DNA of 64,000 nucleotides from Zeugodacus cucurbitae (Eukaryota; Arthropoda; Insecta; Diptera; Tephritidae): contig NC_071670.1 in assembly GCF_028554725.1 (NCBI RefSeq), positions 58,558,501 through 58,622,500 on the forward strand. The letters are read 5' to 3'. A model generated the notes under the pieces. That model made no database searches, had not been told where the DNA came from, and saw nothing but the letters and a program-made list of their open reading frames with translations. Below, in pieces: positions 53,701 through 64,000 of this stretch. Position 1 is the first letter of the stretch. The number at the start of each line of letters is the position of its first letter. A program made the translations under genes and the position numbers.

Positions 53701-54974
53701 AAAAAATAAATAAATAAAAGTGAAATATTTCTCTAAATGATAGATGCCAGCTTTTTAATCCTTTAGCTGTGCGTTAGTGTAATATATGTGATATATTAAT
53801 TTTTTTAATTAATTTTGGAAAGTTTTAAGAAATATGTTCTTAAAGAAATTATTTTAAATATATTTTTATTCTTATTTTTTAATAAACTGAGTTATTTAAG
53901 TGTTCTGAGGCAGTAAAGTAGTTTTTGGAATAGTTTTTAATTTCGTAACCTCACATTTTTAAGCTTCATATTATAGGTCATATATTAAAAATATTAAATA
54001 TATATCTATTCTATTTTTATGATTTATATTATAGAATATCAAAAATTAAACATATTCTGACGGTATCAAATTTATTATTATATTAGATTTTTGTCACACG
54101 ATATGAGCTGTAATGAAAGCTGGAAAACTGGACATAAGCAATAAAACCACATCTGTTTTGAAATGATGTCTTACAAAAAAAGTCGCTAAAGTGACGTCAG
54201 CAAATAGAAATTTATTGAGCACCCCAAAGCGATGCTTCCTAGCGATTCTTAGCTCGAGAAAAATCGAACAATAGAGTTCCAATTTCTATATTTCGATTTG
54301 CTCCACTGTGAAAGTGTGTAACTTATGGTTGTGATGCTTTTTTATGTGCTTTTTGATGAGTTTGAAAATGCAAAAAAAAAATAATATTCTAATATTTTAA
54401 CGAACAAGTTAGATTAATGCACTTATTTCTCACTTCTTATTTGTTGCTAAGTTATTAATTTTGTTGAGATAGTTTATAAACTAATTTAATTTTCTTTGTG
54501 CGGAAAGTTATAGATAAATTGTATATCATTTATAAATATATTTAGTTCAATCCATATATCATTAATTATAATTTTTTTCATGATTTTCTACACTTTACAA
54601 ACACTTCCAGGACATCAGATAAACCTTGCTTTTCATTTACGAATTAAAAAAAAATACAATTATGCATGTAAATCAAGTAAAAGTAAAGCCGAAATGAATT
54701 TTGGATGACAAAAGCCACAGTCAAAAGGTTTAAAACGAAATCATAACATAGAAAGTAAAGTACTTCGAAACATATTTAAAGCAAAACAAAATTTTTTTTA
54801 TATATAAAATATTTAATTAGAAAATCATGCCATGGTTACTTACGACTTTGATTTTCGCCTGAATCTCACGCAATTTCCGTCTGGCCAGAACTTGTATGTG
54901 CGAGCTGACTTGCTTTCGTGTTCTCGTCTTGCCGGTGCGCAGTTTGATATAACGAGCGATGAGTTCATTTCGGC
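44676..54974 (-). CDS. sd: Scalloped, TEAD-family transcription factor (3' part; 5' exons outside window)
   Basis: Minus-strand exons in order: 54974-54844, optional 48036-47341, 46455-46415, 46353-46161, 46095-46033, 45343-45183, 45110-44876, 44789-44676. All have AG/GT borders and consistent phases. The protein is the TEA-domain DNA-binding partner of Vestigial and Yorkie, acting in the nucleus in wing identity and Hippo-pathway growth control. Visible parts are the C-terminal half of the TEA domain with the recognition helix (RKQVSSHIQVLARRK), a linker (QFWQPGLQPSTSQ), and the full Yorkie/Vestigial-binding domain ending HHIYRLIKE. It differs only slightly from Drosophila Sd as I remember it. 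The N-terminus and first TEA exon (SPDIEQSFQEAL region) were not found up to 64000, so the gene runs off the window. Introns hold several repeats. Confidence 0.97.
44876..45110 (-). CDS. sd: sd exon encoding core of the Yorkie-binding domain
   Basis: 78 residues, YESNENVVLVCSTKVCSFGK through ENFTILQ, including the RSPMCEYMINFIQKLKDLPE helix. This is highly conserved from flies to vertebrate TEADs. A (GA)n run lies just downstream in the intron (44802-44824). Confidence 0.97.
45183..45343 (-). CDS. sd: sd exon TVDIRQ...GVTSQ
   Basis: 53 residues plus 2 nt: TVDIRQISDKFPEKSGGLKD, then LYEKGPQNAFYLVKCWADLN and GVTSQ. Part of the coactivator-binding domain. It lacks the short insert (TTGS-like) that I recall between DLN and ETGDFY in Drosophila, carrying TGRETGDFY instead. 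Confidence 0.96.
46033..46095 (-). CDS. sd: sd 21-codon exon YHRHLFVQLGG...
   Basis: It encodes YHRHLFVQLGGKPSFSDPLL plus E with clean splice sites (TTTGCAG and GTGAGT), phase 0 on both sides. Confidence 0.96.
46161..46353 (-). CDS. sd: sd exon FYDYSIKPF...
   Basis: 64 residues after a split Asp codon: FYDYSIKPFAQPPYPAGKPS and so on to EFSAFMEIQREEI. Proline-rich linker leading into the first strand of the coactivator-binding domain. Confidence 0.96.
46415..46455 (-). CDS. sd: sd 41-nt exon QFWQPGLQPSTSQ
   Basis: Short linker exon between ACCCACAG and GTAAGT. It can follow either the TEA exon (..KIKV|QFW) or the cassette exon (..MYPG|QFW) in phase 0. Confidence 0.95.
47341..48036 (-). CDS. 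sd: sd cassette exon with TEAD-like linker and His/Ala tracts
   Basis: 696 bp (232 codons) between TACTTGCAG and GTAAGA, open throughout and phase 0 on both sides, so it can be included or skipped without changing frame. Near the start it encodes SEKEKALQAMSGMTSSQIVS, strikingly like the vertebrate TEAD1 linker (KALQHMAAMSSAQIVSA as remembered). The rest is Pro-, Ala-, His- and Gln-rich with poly-Ala and a run of nine His. It lies between the TEA domain exon and the QFWQPG exon. Whether it is always used, tissue-specific or minor cannot be told from sequence. Confidence 0.85.
48955..49515. repeat. Imperfect tandem duplication, about 250-bp unit, in sd intron
   Basis: The phrase CCTCGG(A/G)CAAATTGAG is near 49013 and 49270. 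GGAACTATCTCACTT follows in both. CTGGCGTC(T/A)AATAAA is near 49168 and 49413. A third partial unit ends near 49510. The units are diverged by many substitutions. Confidence 0.75.
52351..53461. mobile_element. Transposon remnant with zinc-domain gene fragment
   Basis: The left edge ATTAGGGTGG and the right edge CCACGCCCTAAT are weak inverted repeats about 1.1 kb apart. The left third carries the small coding fragment at 52756-52866. The remainder is AT-rich and degraded. The limits and family are tentative. Confidence 0.4.
52756..52866 (+). pseudogene. Fragment of a repetitive arthropod CxxC zinc-domain protein
   Basis: It encodes MASSQCKNDVDSVCFICGEF and then IKVRSK, followed by unrelated residues and a stop (36 codons). 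The start resembles a protein family repeated in arthropod genomes whose members begin with an FCFICGEF-type Cys pair and continue with further Cys/His pairs; those are absent here. It is therefore a truncated, probably transposon-borne copy. Recognition is from memory. Confidence 0.5.
54844..54974 (-). CDS. sd: sd exon with C-terminal half of TEA domain
   Basis: 43 residues after a split Gly codon: RNELIARYIKLRTGKTRTRK, then QVSSHIQVLARRKLREIQAK and IKV. This holds the end of the second helix and the whole third (DNA-recognition) helix. Acceptor CAATTTGCAG, donor GTAAGT. It is essentially identical to Drosophila Sd and vertebrate TEADs. Confidence 0.97.
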
Positions 54975-57900
54975 CTGCAAATTGAAAAAAAGAGGAAAGA
55001 AAGTGAAAAATATGAAAAAAATGCTACATGGAAATTGAAAAAAATACTAAATGGAAATTGGGCAAGAAAAAATTGTATGCATAATGAGCGACATTAATGA
55101 AATAAATTACAGGAAATTAGCTATGAAATGCAGATAAAATCAGTAATCTTCATGCGAGGAAATACTATTCGGCATAGGAAATAAATCTTAATTCTCAGTA
55201 AGTGGGAGGGACCACACTCTTTGCTGGGGTTGTTGCTGTATTTAATAATTGTTTGAGACTTGAGACTTGAATATTAATCGCCAGCTCGATGTGGTCACAC
55301 ATACTTTACTCGTATTTATAAATTAGTGTACTAAACATTTACTCTATTTTATTTGGCAAATTCTTTATTTATATGAAAAGCTTAGCACTGGCATTGGAGT
55401 TTGACTACATTTTTATTGCCTTTCTCTTCTTCTTCTAATAAAAAATAAAAAAAAAAACTCCGTTTACGCCCTTTAAGAGTTGTTGTTGACTCTGTAATGC
55501 TTACATTAGTAATGTTGTAGTGTTTGGCATATTACATAATGAAATGATATTCATTTCAATGACAGTGACCTCGGACATTATGTGGGTTAATAAATGTTGG
55601 TTTGCTGCAATTATTTTTATGGCAAAAATTAGCTGCTTTAATTTAACGAAGAAATTAATTTTATGGCTTTACTTGTGTGGTAGTTTACTTGCTTTGTTTT
55701 AAATGAGTATGAAGATACGAATGTCTAACAGCATTTAAGTTGGTTGTAAATATTTCATCTTACTTATAGTAAATTATTATATCATATTTCACACACTAGA
55801 AAATTTGCGTGGAAGATAGATTCGATCTCAAAACTGATGCTTTTATAGTCTTAATTAACCAAATATTCTGAATTTATAGAACGCAGAAGATTTGCTGCCA
55901 CAGTAACCGAAAAATAGGAAATAACGAATTCGCGGTTCTTACACATATCATATATGACACAGAAATAACTCCGAAGAACTGGAACAGAGTTGAGAAATAC
56001 AGCTAAGATCATCTATGTATATAAAATTTAGCTTCACTATCTTGAACAAGTCAACCATAAATATCGTTCAGCTCTGCAATAACAGTGTTGAACCATAATT
56101 TTTGGATATTTTGTAGAAGAACTGCATGAATATTTGGTTAAAGTGGTGTATTTATGCTTCAATTATTTGATTTGTATTAAATTATTCAAAATTTATTTTT
56201 TTCTGTAGTTCAATATCACGTGAACATCGTTCGAGTAATATTTCTATATTAATAATGCCGTGTTAAGCGACAGTACTGCTGAAGCAATGAGAACCAACAA
56301 TCAAAATTCGTTTCCTTGAGACATACTTTATCTTACTCTATCTAATCATTTCATAACTGAAAAAATCTCTGATGTAATGGGGGTCAATATATCTATATCT
56401 ATTGTAATTTATGCTTTACGAATTGCTATATAATGTTAAAAAACTGAATCCGTTGGCTAACACTCAAATTGTTACCAATAATATATAGATGCTTTATGGT
56501 ATATATGATGATTTGAAGCTCTCTGATATGATAGACTGACGCCTGAGAAGATATAAGTCCTAAAATAAGGGGCCTTCTGGTAAAAGTATCTGATCTAAGA
56601 AATCTTTCAATGTTTAAGGTGTTGTCAAAGTTTGCTACAGGTTGCAGAAGAATCTTTGGATGAGGTAATCTTCGAAAAATTTATTAATTCATGTTATTTT
56701 ATGAAAACAAACAGTTAAAACAGTTTGTTTTATCAAGTATTCTCACCATATTTAAGAACATAATTATATTACGGATCACCCTGTGCACGCAGTGTGGCTT
56801 AAATTTTAGTTTTGTTCATAATTAAAAATAAATAATTTTCGAAATTTAATTATTTTTATAAAAATATATTTTTTCAAAATTTTGCCAATGATAACAAATT
56901 GTATATATATGTATGTATGTGTATGTCTATATAGTTCGCCCTGTATAATGCTAAACATTTCCCTAAATAACGACATTCCTTGCACTGTACTCTCGTATTT
57001 GCATAATGTAATAGCGATCCGAAACCGAATTTGACGACGCACACTTGCCCCCTCACCCCTTTACAGAAGACACATTTACTGAGAGTATGTATATTTGTAA
57101 CGTTTGTATGTATATATCAAAACATCAGCAGCAAATATAAATTTAATCAAAATTAATTTGCACCAACAAAGAGACAAAGTGAAGCGAAAGCATGAAGAGG
57201 GGTGGCGGCGTGAAGAACATGGCTTTGGGTAAACGAAAATATTCATAGCTCACAATATTACACAATTCACTAACGACCAACAGCAGCAACAACAACAACA
57301 ACAACAACAACAAGAACAACAATAATATCAACAAACGAATAGTGAAGCAACAAGGCGCGCTCATATAATAATAAATAAAATAATGACAGAAGACAGACAT
57401 AGCGCTTGGCAGTCAGGCAGGGACACAAGTGAAAATACAACAACAAAGTTGTGTGGCTTGCGCCCCCTTTTATTTTACGCCCTTCACTGCTTGCCACTTG
57501 CCACTTGCCGACTGCCGTTGTCTTTCAACGGCCGCCTTCGTCCTGTCACCTTACAACTCGGCTTGAGCTCACAGCAGCGCCCTTCAATTCTATTGTTTTC
57601 ACTACAATTTTCTATGCTTTCGCAAAAGTTCAGTTCAAGTTGGTTGTTGCTCGTCGTTGAAGCGCAGTCATTGTCTTCTGGCTTCTGTTTGGCGCTGTTA
57701 ATGCTACGCTATGGAAGCTGGATCTGAACTCTTGCGTTGAGCGTACAACACTTTCCCCCTCAGCAAAGTTGTGCGTCGACTTGCCGCCCCTCCTAGCTTA
57801 AGCGTCCTTCAAGCGTCGGCTTTGCCCTCTGTGTCTTCCACATTGTCTGTTTCGGTTGTGACGTTGGCGTCGGCGTTGCCGTCGTCGTTCACTAATTGCA

Positions 57901-58516
57901 CATTCTTGGCATAGTTTCACTTCTAACCGAATAAAATTATTTTCATTCACTCAACGAAAAGCGTACAACCAGCGCGCGCGCCTTTGACCTCTTCACTACG
58001 TTTATATATGTACCTATCTGTGGATATATGTGTGCCTGTCTTTCAGAAGCTTCCTCGCTTTTCATTGTTTTTCAACGCGCCGAACTCCACTCTCCTCCGT
58101 GCACATCTCATTGGCCTTCACCAATATTTGTTTCTTTGTATGCACCAACCTCCTATAGAACCTCTTGCTGTCTCCAACTTAACTTAATATCAACTTGGCT
58201 GAGAAAATCAGCAAAGAGTACAGTTGTAAGCGTCAAGAGTGCGGGCTGTGTTAATATCTGGAGTTCGGACTTTCTAGGTGTTTGGCTTCCACTTTTTCTC
58301 TGACTTCCATTTGTGCATACTCGTACACTACTGGAGCTCGCTTCCAACTCGTCCGCGTATTGCCTACAGCATTGTTCCCGCCGACCTTTGCAGCGAGTCG
58401 CACTAACTTCACTTTTCTTCAATAACTAGCAGAAGTTCCCTGGCTTCCTTTTAGTTTTGCACCATTTCTTTTTTGGTTGACAGTTTCTTCGACAAGAGGG
58501 GTGTTATAAGATAGTA
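54975..58516. other. sd 5' intron sequence
   Basis: No upstream TEA exon found. A (CAA)n run is at 57281-57320. The stretch 57150-58440 is notably more GC-rich than its neighbours and has open frames on both strands, but shows no domain or splice pattern. It could contain regulatory DNA or a noncoding exon. Confidence 0.45.
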
Positions 58517-59449
58517 AAGGGTGATTTTTTAAGAGCTTGATGACTTTTTAAAAAAAAAAAACGCATAAAATTTGCAAAATCTCATCGGTTCTTTATTTGA
58601 AACGTTAGATTGGTTCATGACATTTACTTTTTGAAGATAATTTCATTTAAATGTTGACCGCGGCTGCGTCTTAGGTGGTCCATTCGGAAAGTCCAATTTT
58701 GGGCAACTTTTTCGAGCATTTCGGCCGGAATAGCCCGAATTTCTTCGGAAATGTTGTCTTCCAAAGCTGGAATAGTTGCTGGCTTATTTCTGTAGACTTT
58801 AGACTTGACGTAGCCCCACAAAAAATAGTCTAAAGGCGTTAAATCGCATGATCTTGGTGGCCAACTTACGGGTCCATTTCTTGAGATGAATTGTTCTCCG
58901 AAGTTTTCCCTCAAAATGGCCATAGAATCGCGAGCTGTGTGGCATGTAGCGCCATCTTGTTGAAACCACATGTCAACCAAGTTCAGTTCTTCCATTTTTG
59001 GCAACAAAAAGTTTGTTAGCATCGAACGATAGCGATCGCCATTCACCGTAACGTTGCGTCCAACAGCATCTTTGAAAAAATACGGTCCAATGATTCCACC
59101 AGCGTACAAACCACACCAAACAGTGCATTTTTCGGGATGCATGGGCAGTTCTTGAACGGCTTCTGGTTGCTCTTCACCCCAAATGCGGCAATTTTGCTTA
59201 TTTACGTAGCCATTCAACCAGAAATGAGCCTCATCGCTGAACAAAATTTGTCGATAAACACATTTCGAACCGAACACTGATTTTGGTAATAAAATTCAAT
59301 GATTTGCAAGCGTTGCTCGTTAGTAAGTCTATTCATGATGAAATGTCAAAGCATACTGAGCATCTTTCTCTTTGACACCATGTCTGAAATCCCACGTGAT
59401 CTGTCAAATACTAATGCATGAAAATCCTAACCTCAAAAAAATCACCCGT
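58517..59449 (-). mobile_element. Internally deleted copy of the same Tc1/mariner-type transposon
   Basis: 933 bp with the same terminal repeats and TA flanks (58515-58516 and 59450-59451) as the 1306 bp element at 27695. Compared with that copy, exactly 373 bp are missing (equivalent to 28437-28809), with AAA at both breakpoints. The rest is nearly identical. It is inserted in the large sd intron, with the transposase in the same direction as sd. Confidence 0.93.
58624..59336 (-). pseudogene. Transposase with frameshifting internal deletion
   Basis: The ATG at 59334-59336 and the first 27 or so residues remain. The 373 bp deletion then shifts the frame, and translation stops about 15 codons later. 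Downstream, the catalytic core from YRQILFSDEAHF to the normal C-terminus is still open but lacks the DNA-binding domain. One visible difference from the intact copy is Pro for Thr in the KSKVYRNK(T/P)AT segment. It cannot make active transposase but could be moved in trans. Confidence 0.92.
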
Positions 59450-59451
59450 TA

Positions 59452-62400
59452 GTTCGCAATAGCTTGATTGTTTTTTGCAAAATAAGTCGACAACAAGCGT
59501 GTAAAGTTAAAGTTGAAGGAGTTAGAGCCTAAACTACTTTTGTCTACTTGGAAAATTTTGTTTTATTTATTAGATTTTCAAAATTCGTTTCTTACTCATT
59601 TGCGCTAGGGGCTTTAAAATGCCGAAAGAACTGTTTTATGTAGTTTTTATTGCTGTTGTTGTTATATTACGGTAGGTTATTTAAGTATACTTAGTGGTTT
59701 GATACAAATAAAAGGGTAATTTTTTTGGAAGGGGGAGAAGTCTTACATTGATCTCAGGTTATTCCATACAAAACTAAATGAACAGGTTTACTGGACCTTT
59801 CGTCAATTGAACCTTTAATCTTAACTCATATTTGACTCGTTTTCTCAACATAAGATGAATTCAAAGAAATCCCACTAAGAAGACTTGAGAAAATGTGCTG
59901 GCGAGAAGTATTGATAAAAACGTTGATCATGTTATAAATTATAATAAAAACTGGCCATTCTACAGTAATGAAGACAATGCGGATATGATGTAGAAACTCT
60001 ATATAAGCTATACGATCAGTTAAAATTGAGAAGAAGGATCTATATATTTTACAATAAAGGAATAATATGGAGATATAGGATCTACAAATCAATCAGAAAT
60101 ATAAAAATCTAGGTCGTGAGAAGGTTAAAAATCTGAAAGGCCTCAAGTGTGAATATAATTAACTTCAAACATTAAGAATCCTTCAAGTTCATGTAAATTT
60201 AATTCTGCTTAAAACCCTCGTTTTCATCATTATATTCATTTTCTCAAGCACATGCACATTAAGCATAAATTTCCTTTCATCATTATAACGTTTCACAGCA
60301 AATTTAATATACAAATTCGAGCACAACCGTCTCCCCCGAGTGTACAAGTGTCTGCGTGTGTGTTGTCACTATTATTATGAAAATGCGAAATTCAATTTAC
60401 ATGCTTGTCCAGTCGATTTATTTCAATAATGTGTCCATTCAAAGCGCGCGCATACAATTCCAGGCCAACGCATAACAAAAACAACAACAAGAGAGTGCAA
60501 AAAAAAGAAGAAAATAGAAGAAAATCTTCACTAATACACGCCAGCAGCCCAACTAATCCGCTATCAACCCAAAGCAAAATCCACTGCACACCCTTCGGAA
60601 AATAGACGCAGAGCGAGAGAGTAAGAAAGAAATTTGTACGTGCGACATTTCGTCAAGCCGTCGGTCAGCTATGTAGATGAGCTGCTAAGACTTCAGAGTC
60701 CACACTCCAGCTCGAGCGCTGACTTGGTGGGCAGTTCATGCAAAATTCATCACGTCTGCAGAGACGATTATGTCTGAAGGATATAATGTGCGAATGTGAA
60801 AGATGTCCGTCCGTCAGTGGCAGTCAGTGACGAAGCAGGAGCAGAAGAAGCTGGCAAACTACAGAGATAGGCATTGTATGTTTGTAGGTTATGGTATTCG
60901 ATGTGACTGTAGCTCAGAAAGAAGGGAGAACAGTGCGAATACTATCATCGCACAAGCGTTTGTGTGCTTGCAGAGAGGGGGGAGGTTTGACATAATCTAA
61001 TGCAAAAAATGCATTTCAATAAAGTCACCGCTTGAATTGAGTTTCATTCGTTGTGCTGACCGTTTACGTGCGACCCCAACGTGGACTACCGCCACCGCCT
61101 CATCGCCGACACAATTTATTTATTTATTCTATTTTATTTCACTTCACTTTATTTTATTTTCTTTTTCGTGCTTGCATTTTTCATTCATCGGAAAAGTGCT
61201 ATTTCATGTACCTGTTTCGCAAGTCAATTCAAAAGAGAGATTCTCTAGTAGCAAATGGTATTTTCGCATACTTATAAAGCATTTAGAAATTTTTTCGTTA
61301 AAAAATATAATTTAATCTGTTCTTATACATACTTTATGCAATTTAATATCTAGTACATTTTATATCTCCTCACGATTCCCTTCTTTCTCTTACTCTGAGA
61401 GTTGCTTGAGAATTGCTGGAGGGATTCATGATTCTAGGAACGAATTTTGCCACATTTTCTTTAAATTTGTTCGTGTTACTTTTCATCGAATAAGCAAAAT
61501 CGTTATAAAGTTTAGGGCTATACTCTGTCTTCGATTTCTCAAGCACTAGAGAGTAGCGAATCGATCAAACTATAATAGTTAGTCAAACAGTTTGTTATTC
61601 TATTTCTTTAAAAACTATATCAACTATCAACTGCTTTCTGCATATAATGCATTCAATATCACACATATACTCGGCAGCTCTGTATCTCCTACTTCTTCTT
61701 CTTCTTACTTTGCTCACTTGTGCTTCAGCGCACTAATTGAAACTTATTAACCCCTTTGAACTTTCTGCTACACTCATAACGATTTTTATACACTTTTTTG
61801 TTTTTGTTGTTAATTTTTTTTATTTTGTTTGTCTTCTTTTCAACACACATCATGTTGCATTGGCGACAATTGCAGTTGCCAGTTGCCAGCTTTTTGTGAT
61901 GCACCTTGGCCCCACTAACACAGCAACGCAATCAATTTGACACCACAACTATTCATGGCAATTAGATGGTTGTTCGGTGTTGTTGTTTTAGTTGTTGTTT
62001 TTGTTTTTCATGCTAGTTGTTGTTTTATACTGGTGATTGTTTTTGTTTTTTTTTCAACTTGTTGTTGTTTTTGTATTTACTAGTGAAGGCGTTAAGTGGC
62101 AACTCATTGCATTTGATTGGGTTGACGGGATTCAATTTAATGAATTAAGATGACACCTACTCTAGAAGCACATACTAATGTCCACTGACATATGCTGTAG
62201 ATATATGTATCCATAATTATGCTAAACTGTTTGTAATATTTGCAATGAGTACTCTCACATCACTGGGTGAAACTGTTAATAAGCCATTTTCGAAAGTGAA
62301 AGCATCCATTTTATCTTATCATTATCACAAGAGAGTATAACGATACCTCAGTAAATTATTATAACAATTTTCTATTCTAGAACCAAGTTATTGGAGAAGT

Positions 62401-62455
62401 TGCGAATCGAAGAAAGCTGTTTTCTGATTTTATCAGACGATTTCATTTATGCTAG
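59452..62455. other. sd 5' intron or upstream sequence, no exon recognised
   Basis: Mixed composition, with a moderately GC-rich interval at about 60300-61120. No TEA-domain exon is seen. Open frames are short and undistinguished. Confidence 0.45.
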
Positions 62456-63046
62456 TTATACCCTGAACAGGGTATATTAAGTTTGTCACGAAGTTTGTAA
62501 CACCCAGAAGGAAGCGTCGGATGCCCTATAAAGTATATATATAAATGATCAGTATGTTGAACTGAGTCGATTTAGGCATGTCCGTCTGCCTGTCTGTCTG
62601 AATATATACGAACTAGTCCTTCAGTTTTTAAGATATCGTTTTGAAATTTTGCAGATGTTATTTTCTCTTCAAAAAGCTGCTCATTTGTCGGAACTGCCGA
62701 TATCGGACCACTATAGCATATAGCTGCCATACAAACCGAACGATCGGAATCAAGGGCTTGTATGGAAAATTTTCGAATTTGACGTGGTATCTTCACGAAA
62801 TTTGACATGGATTCCTGCTTAAGGTAATAATATAATCTCCGAAGAAATTGTTCAGATCGGTTAACTATGTAACCTTAATGTTTCTAGCAAACAACCCGGC
62901 TAAAAAGAATTAGTAAAATGTTTTCTTTTATTTTTTACTTACTTTTTCTTACGTCTTTAGATTTGCTTAAACTTACTTACTAAAAGATATGCACCTGTGA
63001 AGGCTATATTAGCTTCGGTACAGCCGAAGTTAACGTTTTTTCTTGT
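62456..63046. repeat. Dispersed fly repeat (TTATACCCTGAACAGGGTAT type)
   Basis: It begins with the palindromic TATACCCTGAACAGGGTATA and includes GTCCGTCTGCCTGTCTGTCT. It ends with GCTTCGGTACAGCCGAAGTT and AACGTTTTTTCTTGTT. I recognise these phrases as widespread in tephritid and drosophilid genomes. No coding sequence is seen. Confidence 0.6.
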
Positions 63047-64000
63047 TGCTTGTTCGATTCGTCTCGTTCAAAACTTCGTGTGTTGATGGCAGCTATACTC
63101 AGTTAACTATCGCTTGGATGGAGACTGAAACTTTGGTTGTTCCTCGGTTGATACGGTATTACAGGATACTAGTTGTTAAACTTGAAGACGAGTTGGAATT
63201 ATCTCAATACTCCCTTCTCGACTGTTTGATCTCATAGCTTCAACTTTCGTAAACTAATGAAAATAGAAATCAAGTGTCTAAGCAGATTTGTGATCGGTAC
63301 GACGTGCTTTGTCTCAAACGTGCACGAACTCAAAGTACAGGAGTTTCGGAAATAAATTGTCTTTTGCTGTTCGAAACTTTTGCCTCGGAGCATCCACCAT
63401 ACAATCTAACATAACCCAAACTAAAAGGATCATAACCGATTGTGTTGAGTTCGTGACTAACACTCGATAGATTGAGGCACGAATTTCGCCCGAGAAAAAA
63501 TCAGAAGTTATAGTAGTAATATTAACTATGAGACATGACAAGATATGTCTTGTTAGACAATGATCCCACTACAATAGAATCCAATAAATGTCTTGGAGTG
63601 GAATCTCTTTAGTTATTTAGAGTCCGCTTGAGATATGTAGGATTTTATATTTCTCGAAATATGAAGAGACCATAAATGTGAGAGTTATTTCTATGGAATC
63701 AAGATCTCAACTCTGGATTTTCTTCCCCAGAATCGAGAAGTATTAATATTTCTGCCATCAATTAACAGATATTTTAGTGAAATGGCTATACTCAAGCTTG
63801 CATAAGTTAAAGCGCAAACTTAACCAGAGCGGCAAAACTTTTAAACGCGAAGTTGAGTGTGTTTAACATTTTTCTATTTCGCACTTTTCCAGCCAAAATT
63901 ATTTCACACGCTCGCACCCGCGGCACAGCGTAGTACACAGCATTGCATATTTTTGAGTTATGACGCGGGTGTCATGTATGAAAACCAAAGCTGAAGTCAA
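63047..64000. other. Terminal segment, no gene seen
   Basis: Nothing recognisable in the last kilobase. If sd continues, this is still intron or 5' region. Confidence 0.45.

Larger units (their letters stand above)
48037..54843. other. sd intron between TEA exon and cassette exon
   Basis: 6.8 kb with no other exon I can support. A GC-rich patch at 51735-51850 has an open - strand frame and a GTGAGT donor. It could be a minor exon, but no acceptor or homology decides it. Repeats inside are listed separately. Confidence 0.5.

Noticed and set aside
60300..61315. Possible 5' exons or promoter of sd
   Set aside because: GC-richer, but no TEA-domain coding, clear donor or promoter motif could be pointed to.

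Overview
The window looks like nuclear DNA of a higher fly (Brachycera), most likely a tephritid fruit fly. The reasons are two genes whose exons give near-Drosophila protein sequence, very long AT-rich introns, and fly-type interspersed repeats. The species call is inference from family resemblance; no search was run. Two protein genes can be supported. Ral (Ras-like GTPase, + strand, about 15.7-34 kb) appears complete from its start codon. scalloped (sd, the TEAD transcription factor, - strand, about 43.5-55 kb) is present from the second half of its TEA domain to its 3' end; its 5' exons lie beyond position 64000. The genes converge, with about 9-13 kb of very AT-rich DNA between their 3' ends. 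From memory, both are X-linked in Drosophila (Muller element A).

Layout. 1-15.7 kb: two identical tRNA-Arg(TCG) genes flanking a phased A-tract minisatellite, AT- and TTTTA-rich low-complexity blocks, a decayed Helitron and two decayed mariner fragments. 15.7-34 kb: Ral, with a 7.2 kb intron holding a composite repeat, a CACGTG minisatellite and a small motif cluster. Ral has two alternative last exons, and between them an apparently intact Tc1/mariner-type transposon sits inside a TTAA-flanked non-autonomous element. 34.5-37.5 kb: a nested foldback element. 37.5-43.4 kb: extremely AT-rich spacer and probable sd 3' UTR, with a 140 bp pogo-like MITE. 43.4-64 kb: sd, with repeats, a transposon remnant and a second, internally deleted copy of the same transposon in its introns.

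The most notable observation is that the sd stop codon (UAG followed by C) is followed in the same frame by 403 further sense codons. This GC-rich stretch carries Gln/His/Ala/Ser tracts and a PPPPPY motif of the kind bound by WW domains. Because Yorkie, the Sd partner in Hippo signalling, has WW domains, a readthrough (or spliced) Sd isoform could carry a second Yorkie contact. sd also has a 696 bp phase-0 cassette exon encoding a segment resembling the vertebrate TEAD linker. Ral has two last exons that end in different prenylation motifs (CTLL and CQLL).
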